A stretch of 59,312 nucleotides of DNA from an uncultured OM182 clade bacterium (GCA_905182025.1 CAJJAA010000042.1:1-59312), one strand, 5' to 3'; shown: positions 26,202 through 36,192, counted from the stretch's first letter. Notes: generated from the sequence alone by a model not told the origin. Made by a program: numbers and translations.

Positions 26202-28592
26202 TTATTTAGCCTTCAATTTGATCATAACCCGTGTGTTGTCGACGATTTTTTGCCGAGAGTATAGGAGTGGCATATGGCCTTCATCAGCCCATGTTTGCAG
26301 CATATCATCATAGTGAGGGCTATTTGGGTCACCGCTTTGCCCTGGTGCATTTGTCATAACAGCATTGTCCCATTCACCGACATCGATAACCATCCGCCAT
26401 GACCCGCCGCTGGCGACAGAAAAATCGTTCCGATAACGCGTGGAGTTTGGTGTATCGCCGCTGCCGCCCCGCGAAACAACGGGTATCGAGAGAAGCGTCT
26501 GGGTTTCATCATCGACCAGATCAATGAGGGGATGGCTGAATTTCATTTTATGCAGTTTACCCCATTGCCAGAGCATTGGATCAGCGCCCATTAAAGCTTC
26601 TACATCCAAGATGGCCTCTAAGATTGAATCAGACACTATTTTAATTTTGTTCGCATCAGAGAATTTTTCAAACTCATCAATCGCGCTCAAATTATCGAGT
26701 GAAGCCAGCACAGAGGGGTCATCAATGCCGGTAACCGTCGCGATGACCATCGGCGTAAAGTGACGGTTCATCCATACTTCGAACAGTGTGGCAGCGCTCG
26801 AGTCTTTTCCAAGTTGATAGTTCCATTGAGAGAATAGGGCGTTAGCGGGAGAAGGTAGTTCACTAATATTTATTTGCGTCAACAAACGTCGAGCCGGCAG
26901 TGAAACATAGTCTCGCTGAAGATCAATCGAGGTGCTCATCTTGTGTTGTGAGGAACTTTCAAGGACTTCTCTTATTCGATTGATACGCCATGGGTTTGCC
27001 CATTCGAAGCCAATGATCTTTTCTTTGTACGGGTAATCCTTCGGTAGGCTCATCGCATTGGCGGTCGCAACGTAGCCGTTTTTCGGGTTGTATTGAACGG
27101 GTAACTGGTCCATGTCATAGAAACCGTGCCACTCGTATGTGCCATTACCCGGCACGGGCAGCAGCCCATCGTAGTTTGTTCGAATCGGCGTTAAGCCAGC
27201 CGGTTTGTAACCAATGTTGCCCTGCGTATCAGCGTAAACCTGATTCTCCGCTGGCGCTCCCCAACGATTTAACGCGGCAAGAAACTCATCCCAATTTTGT
27301 GCTCGCATATACTCGATTGATCCAAAGTAGGGTGCCATTCCCGGTTGCAGCCAAGCCGCTCGAACGGCGAAGGCCTGCTTCCTATTTTTGTAGATAACGG
27401 GTCCATCTCGCGTAAACAACAACGGTACTGATACGGATTTTTGTCCCTTGACCTTAATTTCATCAACATGCGTCTTCATGTCGACCCACTTGTCCTGATA
27501 CCTATATTGGTACTTGTTACCCTTGCGCCGTTGGTCGTAGACAATCAAATCCTCTTGATCGATTGAGAAAATTGTTAGGCCAAATGCGATCTTCTCATTA
27601 TGCCCAATTGATATACCGGGCAAGCCGGGTTCACCCGCACCGATTACATTAATGCCGGGGGCAACCAAATGTGCAATGTAGCGCAGTGATGGCACTGCGT
27701 GGCCTCGGTGCGGGTCGTTGGCAAGAATAGGTCGGCCAGTATTTGTTTTTCCCGGTGCGACAGCCCAGTTGTTGCTGCCTGCATCGATAAGTTGATCTGA
27801 TAGCAATGCCAAGGTTCGACTGTGATCAACTTGCGGCAAGGCATTGGATTGAGCCTTGGATGATGGCGGCTGAAACTGAACCGCGAGACGAAAATCAACG
27901 GGCGCTTTAGATAGTGAATATAATTTCAGAACATCCTTGGGTATATCGCAAGGGTCCAGCCCGAGGGGAACCGTTGTGACCCAATCAGGTTCCAGTTTCT
28001 TTATGATCGCATCAACCTGCAAACCATGTTCGCAGGCTATTGTTGCACGACGAACTTCTGTGACGACATTACGCCACAATCCATTACTGCGAATTCTGAC
28101 AGGATCAGACGCAACCCATTTTGATGGCTGATAACCCAATAGCTTGAATTCAAGCGGTAGCAAGTCAGGCTGACGGTCAATCAAATCAACATAGGCATTG
28201 ATACCTGCGGTAAAGGCTTGGGCAATGCGCTTGGCGTCAGAACCGTACGCTAACCATTCACTAAACATTGAACCTCTATAGAGAAACAAGCGGGCGGCCG
28301 TGTCCTGTTCAACGAAGGCCGGACCTAAGACTTCTGACAATTCGCCAAGACCACGTCTACGCCATAAATCTATTTGCCACAACCTATCTCTCGCTGCGTT
28401 AAAACCCTGAACAAAGAAAGCGTCGTAATGTTTTTGGGCGTAGATATGCGGTACACCCCAGTGATCAATCCTGATCTCTGCATCTGCTTGAAGGCCTTTA
28501 ACGTCGTATTCAATCGTTTCGGCGCCCATAAGTTGAAGTGGACTCAAGAGAGAGACAATCAGTGACAAAACTGCGATGTACGTCAATTTCAT
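26202..28592 (-). CDS. Penicillin acylase family protein (Ntn hydrolase)
   Basis: 796 residues. Signal peptide about 1-23 (LIVSLLSPLQLMGA), an alpha-chain-like part with VQGFNAARDRLWQIDLWRRRGLGELSE, and the autoprocessing site at G272/S273 in AGSNNWAV, where Ser273 becomes the N-terminal nucleophile of the beta chain. Later ANDPHRGHAVPSLRY and GLPGISIGHNEKIAFGLT are normal for the family. Periplasmic. Members cleave penicillins, N-acyl-homoserine lactones or other N-acyl amides, so the real substrate is open. It is followed by selU after 13 bp, probably co-transcribed, without an obvious functional link. Confidence 0.93.
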   Translation of the reverse strand: MKLTYIAVLSLIVSLLSPLQLMGAETIEYDVKGLQADAEIRIDHWGVPHIYAQKHYDAFFVQGFNAARDRLWQIDLWRRRGLGELSEVLGPAFVEQDTAARLFLYRGSMFSEWLAYGSDAKRIAQAFTAGINAYVDLIDRQPDLLPLEFKLLGYQPSKWVASDPVRIRSNGLWRNVVTEVRRATIACEHGLQVDAIIKKLEPDWVTTVPLGLDPCDIPKDVLKLYSLSKAPVDFRLAVQFQPPSSKAQSNALPQVDHSRTLALLSDQLIDAGSNNWAVAPGKTNTGRPILANDPHRGHAVPSLRYIAHLVAPGINVIGAGEPGLPGISIGHNEKIAFGLTIFSIDQEDLIVYDQRRKGNKYQYRYQDKWVDMKTHVDEIKVKGQKSVSVPLLFTRDGPVIYKNRKQAFAVRAAWLQPGMAPYFGSIEYMRAQNWDEFLAALNRWGAPAENQVYADTQGNIGYKPAGLTPIRTNYDGLLPVPGNGTYEWHGFYDMDQLPVQYNPKNGYVATANAMSLPKDYPYKEKIIGFEWANPWRINRIREVLESSSQHKMSTSIDLQRDYVSLPARRLLTQINISELPSPANALFSQWNYQLGKDSSAATLFEVWMNRHFTPMVIATVTGIDDPSVLASLDNLSAIDEFEKFSDANKIKIVSDSILEAILDVEALMGADPMLWQWGKLHKMKFSHPLIDLVDDETQTLLSIPVVSRGGSGDTPNSTRYRNDFSVASGGSWRMVIDVGEWDNAVMTNAPGQSGDPNSPHYDDMLQTWADEGHMPLLYSRQKIVDNTRVMIKLKAK

Positions 28593-28920
28593 AAAACGTC
28601 CTAGTGTTCATGCTCGGTCTATGGCGGACATTTTGCGGCATTAGTTAACCTAAAGCGAAACTATACGGGCTTGGCTAGTCAAACTATAGGCAAGCGGTGA
28701 AATCAGAAGTACTGCAGGCAAGTAGGTGAAAATAGTAGCTATCAATCTATCAACGTAATATCGTTTGGTGACGCTGCAACTGACGTAGCCATGGAGTACA
28801 ATTCAATGACAATTATCTCTATTTACAGGATTTGTATACGTGTTTAATTGCGCTATTAAGTGTTTAACTCAGTTTAGAAATCAATTTCTCAACCGTCTAC
28901 AAGTCCACACAGATTCAGTC

Positions 28921-29566
28921 TTGACTGAGCCATCCTCAGGGTCGCCTAAACGCAGGACATCCAAAATAGGGGCAATTTTTTGTGTTGCGCTCGCAGCCTT
29001 CACTCCGATTTAGTGTGTGGGCTGACGGATACCAAGATACCATTGAAACATTTCGCGAAGCGTCATCTTCAGCGGCTTTGTTCGATAATGCCTACGGTTA
29101 TGCCATATTCCCCAATATCGGTAAAGGTGGTTTAGGGATAGGCGCAGCTTACGGTAAAGGAAAAGTGTTCTCGAACGGGCAATTTACCGGTGACGTCTCT
29201 ATGAGTCAGCTATCCATTGGTTTTCAAATGGGTGGCCAGGCCTATAGTCAAATAATCTTCTTCGAAGACAAACGAGCCTACGATGAGTTTACCGCCGGCT
29301 CTTTTGAGTTCGGCGTTCAAGCGACTGCGGTCGCTATTACATTAGGTGTTTCCGCTGAAGCGTCAACGAAGGGACATTCCGCAGGTGTCAGTACCAGCCA
29401 GGATGCCCAATCTGTTAATCGTTACTATAAGGGTATGGCTGTATTCACGATTGCAAAGGGCGGTTTGATGTATGAAGCGTCTATGGGTGGCCAGAAGTTC
29501 GATTTTCGCTCAATTGACGATATGCCTAAGTACAAAGACATCACGAGTGAATCGGGAACAAAGTAG
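28921..29566 (+). CDS. SYLF-domain protein (Ysc84-like), secreted, with apparent one-base frameshift in the signal peptide
   Basis: The mature domain reads in one frame from about 29018: DGYQDTIETFREAS, ALFDNAYGYAIFPNIGKGGLGIGAAYGKG, SIGFQMGGQAYSQIIFF, KGGLMYEASMGGQKF. This matches the SYLF lipid-binding domain. Its signal peptide is in another frame: from TTG 28921 through KRRTSKIGAIFCVALAAFTPI, ending at TAG 29011-29013. Removing one T from the TTT at 29009-29011 joins them as AAFTPISVWA-DGYQ, a perfect cleavage site, and gives about 214 residues. The start is uncertain (GTG 28840 is also in frame). If no correction is made, only GTG 28982 to 29566 remains, without a signal. Role: phosphoinositide or membrane binding in eukaryotes; unknown in bacteria. 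Confidence 0.7.
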
Positions 29567-29571
29567 TTTAG

Positions 29572-29823
29572 CTAGCTCGAGTTAAATGACGCAGTATTTG
29601 TGGTCGTCAAGCTGCCAGAATGCCACCGGGTGTTTACGCAGATTAAATTGAGTACTTGCTGAGTTCTATCAGGATTCAGTTCCAGACAATCCATGTTGCT
29701 TACGTCATTCGTATTGATTAAGCAGTCGCGCAGGTGTTCGTTTGGCTTGAGCCGACGGCCGATATATTGAGGGTGTGCGAGTTCCGGTCGCGCATTCGGC
29801 GGTTTATAAGTTGGTTCTCGCAT
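29572..29823 (-). CDS. Possible small hypothetical protein
   Basis: 83-residue frame from ATG at 29823, preceded by AGAGAG about 13 bp upstream. Composition is soluble and unremarkable (many Asn, Thr, Pro; three Cys); no domain recognised. Codon choice looks like the neighbours, but the length is close to chance. Convergent with the SYLF gene, 5 bp between stops. Confidence 0.3.
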   Translation of the reverse strand: MREPTYKPPNARPELAHPQYIGRRLKPNEHLRDCLINTNDVSNMDCLELNPDRTQQVLNLICVNTRWHSGSLTTTNTASFNSS

Positions 29824-30244
29824 GGTGGTGGATAATCTCTCTTACCGTTTACATCCGTATTGTATTTGTTCTTTATTCATTCATCTGGACTGAAGCTTGT
29901 ACAATTTAACATAATATAGATTATGCGCACTCTAGGATATGGATAAGCAGAATGAGGGTGGTCAGACATACGCACTTCCATGCTGTGGAATTGCCATAGA
30001 ATTGGTTTTCACCACTGCTACCTGCGTCGATGTCTGCATAACTTACCCAACGACGAAACCTGCCTAAACGCGCGAACGCATCTAAACTTTTTGTAACCAT
30101 TCTCCTTTGTAAAGAAACTATCATCTTGTTATCCGCATGACGCGTTTACAGTCGTGCAATCGATATTTTAGACGGCATAACGAAGCTCACAGACTAAATG
30201 TCCTGTGATATGATCTGCGCTGTTTATTGAAATGATCAAAACCC
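29824..30244. other. Intergenic region before nucleoside transporter
   Basis: No confident gene. A 67-codon minus frame at 30124-29921 ends in a hydrophobic stretch (CVCLTTLILLIHIL); its inner ATG at 30100 has AAAGGAGA directly against it, too close for normal initiation. I cannot decide whether it is real. No terminator or clear promoter is seen for the nupC-like gene at 30245. Confidence 0.3.
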
Positions 30245-31468
30245 ATGATAAGTCTTATTGGCGTCTGCCTCTTAATCGCAATTGCATGGGTTCTTTCAAC
30301 AGAGCGCAAATCCATTAACTACCGCACGGTATTTGGCGCTTTTGCATTACAGGCCGTTTTAGGCGGATTGGTTCTTTATTTCCCACCGGGTAAACAAGCC
30401 CTCAATGTTATGGCCATTGGTGTATCCAGTGTGCTCGGTTACAGTCAGGCCGGTATTAGCTTTCTATTTGGCAATCTCAGTGACCAGAGCTGGAATTCAA
30501 TCGGCTTTGTATTCGCCATGCACGTACTGCCTATCATTGTATTTTTCGCATCGCTCATTGCCGTTTTGTACCACATTGGCTTCATGGGCTGGGTCATCCG
30601 GCTTATCGGTGGCGCGTTACAGATTGGTCTTAAAACAAGCAGGCCTGAGTCTTTATCCGCCGCAGCGAACATATTTGTCGGTCAAACTGAAGCGCCTTTA
30701 GTGGTGAGACCGTTTATTCGTAACATGACACGGTCAGAACTCTTCGCGGTTATGGTTGGTGGCATGGCATCCATCGCGGGCTCGGTTATGGCCGGTTATG
30801 CCGCCATGGGCATTCAACTCGAGTATCTGCTTGCGGCATGCTTTATGGCAGCACCGGGCGGCCTGATGATGGCCAAAATCATCATTCCAGAGACGGGCGA
30901 ACCTAAAAACCAGCTTGATGAGCTATCCGAAGAAGATAATGAAGTCTACGTAAATGTGTTTGACGCTGCTGCCACAGGCGCCCTATCGGGTCTACAGCTC
31001 GCTTTGAATGTTGGCGCAATGTTGTTAGCTTTTACGGCGCTTATCGCTATGTTAAATGCCATCGTTGGCTGGGCTGGATCCGTTATTGGCTTCGACGGTC
31101 TAACCATTGAAGTCCTATTAGGCTATGCGTTCCAACCGATTGCATGGACGCTTGGCGTACCTTGGAGTGAAGCTAATATTGCAGGTAGTTTGATTGGTCA
31201 AAAGATTGTCTTCACCGAATTCTTAGCCTATATCGGCTTTACGGCAGTTATGGGCGAGCTGAGCAATTTGTCTCAAGCAATCATTACCATTGCACTGTGT
31301 GGTTTCGCCAACTTCGCTTCAATCGCTATTTTACTCGGCGGCTTAGGTACCTTGGCGCCAACACGCCGTACCGAAATAGCGCAACTTGGTATGCGCGCCC
31401 TCGTAGCTGCGACATTGGCGAATCTTATGAGCGCTGCCATCGCTGGATTCTTTTTGTCCTTAGGTTGA
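30245..31468 (+). CDS. NupC/CNT family nucleoside transporter
   Basis: 407 residues, concentrative nucleoside transporter. Hallmarks: [26 protein letters not shown] (about 92-117), [21 protein letters not shown] (about 137-157, the conserved GQTEAP), [21 protein letters not shown] (160-180), [24 protein letters not shown] and [19 protein letters not shown]. Eight or more helices. Imports nucleosides with H+ or Na+. A related but distinct copy lies at 40637, next to a PfkB kinase. A 2OG oxygenase gene follows 54 bp downstream. Confidence 0.94.
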   Translation: MISLIGVCLLIAIAWVLSTERKSINYRTVFGAFALQAVLGGLVLYFPPGKQALNVMAIGVSSVLGYSQAGISFLFGNLSDQSWNSIGFVFAMHVLPIIVFFASLIAVLYHIGFMGWVIRLIGGALQIGLKTSRPESLSAAANIFVGQTEAPLVVRPFIRNMTRSELFAVMVGGMASIAGSVMAGYAAMGIQLEYLLAACFMAAPGGLMMAKIIIPETGEPKNQLDELSEEDNEVYVNVFDAAATGALSGLQLALNVGAMLLAFTALIAMLNAIVGWAGSVIGFDGLTIEVLLGYAFQPIAWTLGVPWSEANIAGSLIGQKIVFTEFLAYIGFTAVMGELSNLSQAIITIALCGFANFASIAILLGGLGTLAPTRRTEIAQLGMRALVAATLANLMSAAIAGFFLSLG

Positions 31469-31522
31469 TTCTGATTTAGAACCTTTACAAGCCAGATAAG
31501 TTTGATGTTTGAGGAGATTTCC

Positions 31523-32359
31523 ATGGCTGAACTACCCATCATTGATTACGACGCAGAGGATGCTGACCAACAATTCACGCAATCCCTCGTAAAATACGGT
31601 TTTGCAGCGTTCCGTAATCATCCGCTTGATTTGTCACGGATCGATCGAATCTATCGGGACTGGGCAGTATTCTTCGCCTCAGACAAGAAGTTTGACTACA
31701 CCTACTCCAAGCAAACCCAGGATGGCTTCTTCTCTATGGATGACGCCGAGTCGGCCAAAGGATCAGATGTTAAGGACTATAAAGAGTACTACCACTACTA
31801 TAGCTGGGGCCGCTGCCCAGATGAGCTGAAGCAAGACATCGCAGACTACTATAAAGAGGCGCATGATTTCGCTGCCGTCTTACTGCGCTGGGTTGAGAAA
31901 TACACGCCGGCAGAAATTGCTCAACATTATAGTGAGCCGCTATCAAAGATGATTGAAAACAGCGAATTGACATTATTGAGAGTTTTGCATTATCCCCCTG
32001 TGCCACAGGGTCAAAAAGTCTGTCGAGCATCTGCCCATGAGGATATAAACCTGTTGACCATCTTACCCGCAGCCGCTGGGGCGGGCTTGGAGATTCAGGA
32101 TATGAATGATCAGTGGGTATCCGTGCCGCCTAATCCTGAAACAGTTCTGATTAATATCGGTGATATGTTGCAAGAGGCATCCGGTGGCTACTACCCTTCA
32201 ACCACTCACCAAGTCGCAACACCCGCAGATCATCAGGCTAATTTTTCTCGTATGTCCCTACCCCTATTCCTGCATCCAAGGCCTGATGTGAAATTGTCTG
32301 ATCGTTATACATCCAAGCAATACCTGCAGGAACGACTCAAGGAACTCGGCGTTATTTAG
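31523..32359 (+). CDS. 2-oxoglutarate/Fe(II)-dependent oxygenase, isopenicillin-N-synthase-like
   Basis: 278 residues from ATG at 31523, which has GAGGAG 7-12 bp upstream (an earlier ATG at 31502 has none). Iron triad: H172 and D174 in SAHEDINLLT, H229 in STTHQV; the 2-oxoglutarate-binding RxS is R243-M-S245. The jelly-roll core with VSVPPNPETVLINIGDMLQ is standard. The fold is called IPNS-like, but beta-lactam synthesis needs a large synthetase that is absent, so an ordinary hydroxylase role is more likely. It follows nupC by 54 bp; a role in nucleoside or pyrimidine oxidation is conceivable but not shown. Confidence 0.88.
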   Translation: MAELPIIDYDAEDADQQFTQSLVKYGFAAFRNHPLDLSRIDRIYRDWAVFFASDKKFDYTYSKQTQDGFFSMDDAESAKGSDVKDYKEYYHYYSWGRCPDELKQDIADYYKEAHDFAAVLLRWVEKYTPAEIAQHYSEPLSKMIENSELTLLRVLHYPPVPQGQKVCRASAHEDINLLTILPAAAGAGLEIQDMNDQWVSVPPNPETVLINIGDMLQEASGGYYPSTTHQVATPADHQANFSRMSLPLFLHPRPDVKLSDRYTSKQYLQERLKELGVI

Positions 32360-32504
32360 ACTCATCATTCGAGTGAGGCGACTAAAGATATACGCTGAAA
32401 GATAAACGCAAAAATAACCGTCGTCAGTCCGACTGACGATGCAATCCGCAAATAGTCTCATGTATACTCAGAGACAACCTATTCAATGTTTAGTGAGATG
32501 TATT

Positions 32505-32879
32505 ATGGAATGTCCTAAATGCCATTCATCAATGGAAGAAATTACGTACGGTCGAAACATGACCGTCGACCGTTGCACCAATTGCAAAGGTATTTGGTTT
32601 GACACCGGTGAAGCCGAAAAATTGAAGAACAAATGGATGTCCGAGTTTATCGACAGTGGTGATCCCGAGATCGGTAAGGAATATAACAAGATTGACGATA
32701 TTGATTGCCCACGCTGCAGTGTGCGCATGGAAAAAATATCCGACCCATCACAACCGCACATTTGGTACGAAGTGTGTCTTGAGCACGGTATGTATCTGGA
32801 TGCGGGTGAGTTTACTGACTTCAAATACGAGACGCTGCTCGACAAGTTTCGAGATTTGGTTACCGGCAGAAGAAAATAG
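32505..32879 (+). CDS. Zinc-ribbon (zf-TFIIB type) protein
   Basis: 124 residues from ATG at 32505. Two ribbons: CPKC (C3, C6) with CTNC (C24, C27) followed by GIWFDTGEAEKL, and CPRC (C68, C71) with C91-x-x-H94 followed by GMYLDAGEFTDF. The xxWFDxGE and YLDAGE tails are typical of the zf-TFIIB family of small bacterial proteins. The molecular role is unknown. Upstream in-frame ATGs at 32439 and 32460 exist, but this start is at the first conserved residue. The xthA gene follows 119 bp downstream. Confidence 0.85.
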   Translation: MECPKCHSSMEEITYGRNMTVDRCTNCKGIWFDTGEAEKLKNKWMSEFIDSGDPEIGKEYNKIDDIDCPRCSVRMEKISDPSQPHIWYEVCLEHGMYLDAGEFTDFKYETLLDKFRDLVTGRRK

Positions 32880-32998
32880 TCTTTCCAACGTGTCCCACTC
32901 ATAGGTGATTGACGAAGTTTCGTGCTCTTACAGGACAAGAAACTTTGTTGGTTTTCTGGCCTATTCCAGGTAAGTCTTACTGAAGGATCAAACAAGTT

Positions 32999-33823
32999 AT
33001 GCGCGTTGTTTCGTTCAATGTAAATAGTGTTCGAGTTAGATTACATCAACTTGAAGCCCTCATCGCATCCCACCAGCCTGACATTATTGGGCTGCAGGAA
33101 ACCAAGGTTACTGACGAAGACTTCCCCATTGAAGCGATCAATGCGATGGGCTACGAGGTGACCTTCATTGGCCAAAAGACTCACTATGGTGTGGCACTCA
33201 TGTCACGAAAAACACCGACATCGATTATCAAGGGCTTTGCTACCGATACTGATGAGAGTCAAAAACGATTTATCGGCGCCACATTTGATTTGACCGATGG
33301 ACGCACCCTTACCTTCTTAAATGGTTATTACCCGCAGGGTGAAAAGCGAAGTCATCCAACCAAGTTTCCTGCCAAGGAAAAATTCTACCAAGACTTAAGT
33401 GCTTTTTTGGATGAACGTTGTTCCGCCAGCGAACCGATTATGGTCGTTGGTGACATGAATGTTGCACCGGTTGATTTTGATATTGGTATTGGTGAACCCA
33501 ATAAAAAGCGTTGGCTCAAAGATGGAAAAACGAGTTTTCTGCCCGAAGAACGACAATGGCTAAGTAAGTTAACGGATTGGGGTATGTTCGATTCATATCG
33601 GCACCACTATCCTGAAACAAGCGATCGATTCAGTTGGTTCGATTATCGAAGTCGAGGCTTCGAAGCTGAACCCAAGCGCGGTCTGCGTATCGACCTTATT
33701 CTTGCCAGCAATGTGATTCGCGATCAATGTGTTGACTCAGGCATCGACTACGATATACGTGGCATGGAAAAACCTTCTGATCATTGTCCTATTTGGACAG
33801 AGTTTGATCTTGAGCTCGCCTAA
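32999..33823 (+). CDS. xthA: Exodeoxyribonuclease III
   Basis: 274 residues. EEP-fold nuclease: VVSFNVNSVRVRLHQL (N8), PDIIGLQETKV (catalytic Glu about 34), GYYPQGEKR, VVGDMNVAPVDFDIG (Asp/Asn pair about 149-151), RIDLILAS and the final PSDHCPIW (Asp-His). AP endonuclease and 3'-5' exonuclease acting in base-excision repair. Length fits the family (about 268). An inverted repeat 40 bp after the stop is a likely terminator shared with the convergent yceI-like gene. Confidence 0.95.
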   Translation: MRVVSFNVNSVRVRLHQLEALIASHQPDIIGLQETKVTDEDFPIEAINAMGYEVTFIGQKTHYGVALMSRKTPTSIIKGFATDTDESQKRFIGATFDLTDGRTLTFLNGYYPQGEKRSHPTKFPAKEKFYQDLSAFLDERCSASEPIMVVGDMNVAPVDFDIGIGEPNKKRWLKDGKTSFLPEERQWLSKLTDWGMFDSYRHHYPETSDRFSWFDYRSRGFEAEPKRGLRIDLILASNVIRDQCVDSGIDYDIRGMEKPSDHCPIWTEFDLELA

Positions 33824-33862
33824 TAATATTTTTAATTTACGCTTCGCCTGAAATGAACACTC

Positions 33863-33892
33863 AATCGGGCCAATGTGCTCATTGGTCCGATT
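33863..33892. terminator. Bidirectional terminator hairpin
   Basis: AATCGGGCCAAT (33863-33874), loop GTGCTC, ATTGGTCCGATT (33881-33892): a 12-bp stem with one G-U pair, followed on plus by AAATCTTCTC. It lies between the convergent xthA and yceI-like genes and could serve both. The T run is poor on both sides. Confidence 0.6.
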
Positions 33893-33921
33893 AAATCTTC
33901 TCGTTCGACAGGTTAAGACGC

Positions 33922-34509
33922 CTAGTCTTCCAACTGAAGCGCTTCAAAATTCAAACTAAAACTTACCGGTACCGACAGGGTAATCGATTGGAGTCCCGCA
34001 ATCTTCCGTAGCGCTTCGATGCCAGCGGCAAGCTTAAATGTCGACGCCTGAATAATGACAGGACGTTGGCTGCTGACTGTAATTCGATCTGCACTGCGCG
34101 TAACCAAAACCGGCACGGTCGCGTTTGCCTGTTGACCGTGAAGCTCGATCGTAATCGGTAACTGTAGTGTTGACGTAGCCTTCGATTGCAACGCGGCAAC
34201 ATCTTCTCTATCCAAGATTGCGGTTATCGTTGCGACGGGATATGTACCTGTCTCAAACAACATAGCCTGCATCCGCTCGTTGCGAATCCCAATGGCTGTT
34301 TCAACACTGCTGAGATCAATGCTAACGCTTGCCTGATTGGCTTCAATACTTCCGCTAATCGACTTAAAGTAATGGGACTCGACAACTTGACCGTTTTTGA
34401 TCGAGTTAAAACTGACTGACGACGCATCATTGTCGAGTTGCCAGGCCGCCTGTGTCGCCATCGGTAGGCTGATCAGTAAAAAAATAACAATGGCACGAAA
34501 CTGTTTCAT
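33922..34509 (-). CDS. YceI family protein, periplasmic
   Basis: 195 residues with a clear signal peptide (MKQFRAIVIFLLISLPMATQAA, cleaved near 22). The mature part starts WQLDNDASSVSFNSIKNGQVVESHYFKSISGSI, then IDLSSVETAIGIRNERMQAMLFETGTYPVATI, the YceI lipocalin-like barrel pattern. Members bind polyisoprenoids or amphiphiles. The gene has no partner; VanZ-like and pyrF genes lie upstream on the same strand (54-bp gap). Confidence 0.9.
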   Translation of the reverse strand: MKQFRAIVIFLLISLPMATQAAWQLDNDASSVSFNSIKNGQVVESHYFKSISGSIEANQASVSIDLSSVETAIGIRNERMQAMLFETGTYPVATITAILDREDVAALQSKATSTLQLPITIELHGQQANATVPVLVTRSADRITVSSQRPVIIQASTFKLAAGIEALRKIAGLQSITLSVPVSFSLNFEALQLED

Positions 34510-34563
34510 GGTCGTAACTCCAAAAAAAATGATTGGCCAGGTCGATTTGGCAAAGTGAATTTA

Positions 34564-34995
34564 TTAATCGTTGAACCTACCGACAGTATCATCTAACCCT
34601 GAGACGGCCCGCAAGAGTGTATATTTTTTTATTGGCTCAGCCACGATCATGTAGGCAAATACGCCGATCAAGTCAGCCAATAGATCTGCGACTTCGAAGA
34701 ACCGCGCTTGAGTTTGTGATTGAAACAATTCAATTGTTAAGCCGTAGCTCGCCAGCGATAAACCAATGACAATTTTGCGCTGAAGCGTGACGGGCTGAAA
34801 ACTATATTCACTTAGAAAAGCTAACACGAAAAACGCAACCAGGTGATTCGCCTTGTCCCAACCTAATGACAGATCGGCACTGGGTTTAGGTGTTAAAGCC
34901 AGCCAGGTAATGGCGCAAACGGCGACGGCTAGCAGAACACGAAAAATGACAATGTCATGTCCCTGTCGATGCAACCTGACTAACATACGTTTCAT
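34564..34995 (-). CDS. VanZ family membrane protein
   Basis: 143 residues from ATG at 34995. Four hydrophobic helices; WDKANHLVAFFVLAFLSEYSF and LTIELFQSQTQARFFEVADLLADLIGVFAYM carry the family's K-x-x-H and E(L/W)-x-Q...D-x-x-A-D-x-x-G signature. The function of VanZ-like proteins in Gram-negatives is unknown. The start is chosen because it lies 10 bp beyond the pyrF stop; a longer frame to 35052 would overlap pyrF. Confidence 0.85.
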   Translation of the reverse strand: MKRMLVRLHRQGHDIVIFRVLLAVAVCAITWLALTPKPSADLSLGWDKANHLVAFFVLAFLSEYSFQPVTLQRKIVIGLSLASYGLTIELFQSQTQARFFEVADLLADLIGVFAYMIVAEPIKKYTLLRAVSGLDDTVGRFND

Positions 34996-35005
34996 CAATG
35001 ATGGA

Positions 35006-35846
35006 TCAGGGCTGTTCAATTTTGTGTGAATTAACCTCGATCCTCGTGGCATTTGCTACTTCTCTCGCCTTGATGGAAAAATCGGAGCCGTTGGATGCGT
35101 AGAGCACCGCGCGAGATGAATTGATGATCATCGGGCCGCCCTGTCCATGTTCCATTAAGGCTTGAACATCCGCACCCTGCGCCCCTACCCCAGGCATCAG
35201 GAAAGGCATATCGCCGGTTATCTTTCTGATATCCGAGATCTCGTCAGGCCGGGTGGCCCCTACCACTAGACCGACATTATTGTTTTCGTTCCAGTCTTCC
35301 ACCGCCAGTTTTGCAACATGCTCATAGACTCGCAAACCGCTGCCGAGCGTCAAATTCTGCAGGTCTGTGCCACCAGGGTTGGAGGTTCGACAAGAGAATA
35401 AATATCCCCTTATCTTTGCGGGCTAGAAAAGGTTCCATCGAATCCATGCCCATATAGGGATTGATCGTGACGGCATCCGCTCCGTATCGCTCGAACGCTT
35501 CTTCAACATACATTTCAGCCGTGCTGCCGATATCGCCGCGTTTTGAGTCGAGTAGGACAGGAACCCCCTTGTCTCGCATGTATTGTATGGTCATCTCCAA
35601 CGATTTTTCCGCACCGACCGCTGCATAGTAAGCAATTTGCGGTTTATAACAGCAAACGAGGTCATGAGTGGCGTCGATAATTTCTCGATTGAAACTGAAT
35701 ATCGGATCAGGATCGTTCTTGAGTATCTGAGGAATCTTATTCGGATCTGTATCCAGACCTATGCAAAGTTGAGACGCATTGGCCGATGTCTGCTGCTTGA
35801 TGGAATCAAAAAATATAGACAAGTTACCTACTTCTCCCAATTGCAT
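35006..35846 (-). pseudogene. pyrF: Orotidine 5'-phosphate decarboxylase, interrupted by one-base frameshift
   Basis: The N-terminal frame (from 35846) has LCIGLDTDPNKIP and the catalytic VLLDSKRGDIGSTA with D-x-K-x-x-D, and runs correctly to DKGIFIL. The C-terminal frame resumes as RTSNPGGTDLQNLTLGSGLRVYEHVA and ends at 35006. They are offset by +1: an extra T near 35393-35396 (CTCTTGTCG where CTCTGTCGA would restore ILCRTSNPGG). Corrected, it gives 279 residues, normal for type-2 PyrF. UMP synthesis is essential without uptake, so an assembly error is at least as likely as true loss. TTG at 35822 is an alternative start. VanZ follows. Confidence 0.85.
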
Positions 35847-36192
35847 GTTGTTTAAGTGAACTTTGAATCTTCATCTTATGGATCATCCGTTGCATACCTA
35901 GGCGCTGGTCTTTCGGTTTGCCGCGAGTTGCTGTTGGCCGTCATGCCCTAGCATCGATAATGGGTCTGACGTTGCTAAAAACAGGGTGTTTGACGAATCA
36001 TTTCCCCGCGTTTCCCTCGATTTCCCAGTCACTCGCAACTGACCGGATGAGTCACGGGTTGTCAAAAAGTTTCACGGGATAGCCTATAGGACAAAATTTG
36101 TCAGCACATTATAACCATCAGCAAGCTGCGATTGATACCTATTTATCCTTCAAGTTACTGTTTTTATTGAGTTAATTGTCGGTTTTTGATAC
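35847..36192. other. Intergenic region upstream of the PilZ gene
   Basis: About 350 bp without a recognisable gene, between the divergent pyrF and PilZ genes. The only strong signal is the sigma-54 site just downstream (separate entry). The usual upstream enhancer for an activator would be expected here, about 80-200 bp before it, but I see no obvious repeat. Confidence 0.4.

Noticed and set aside
28982..29020. Programmed +1 frameshift at ATT TAG in the SYLF gene
   Set aside because: There is no internal Shine-Dalgarno-like sequence before the site and two other genes show similar one-T insertions, so an indel is simpler.
26202..32359. Beta-lactam biosynthesis cluster (penicillin acylase plus IPNS-like oxygenase)
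   Set aside because: No ACV synthetase or other biosynthetic gene is present, and the two genes are about 3 kb apart with unrelated genes between. Both families are broad and common in marine bacteria.
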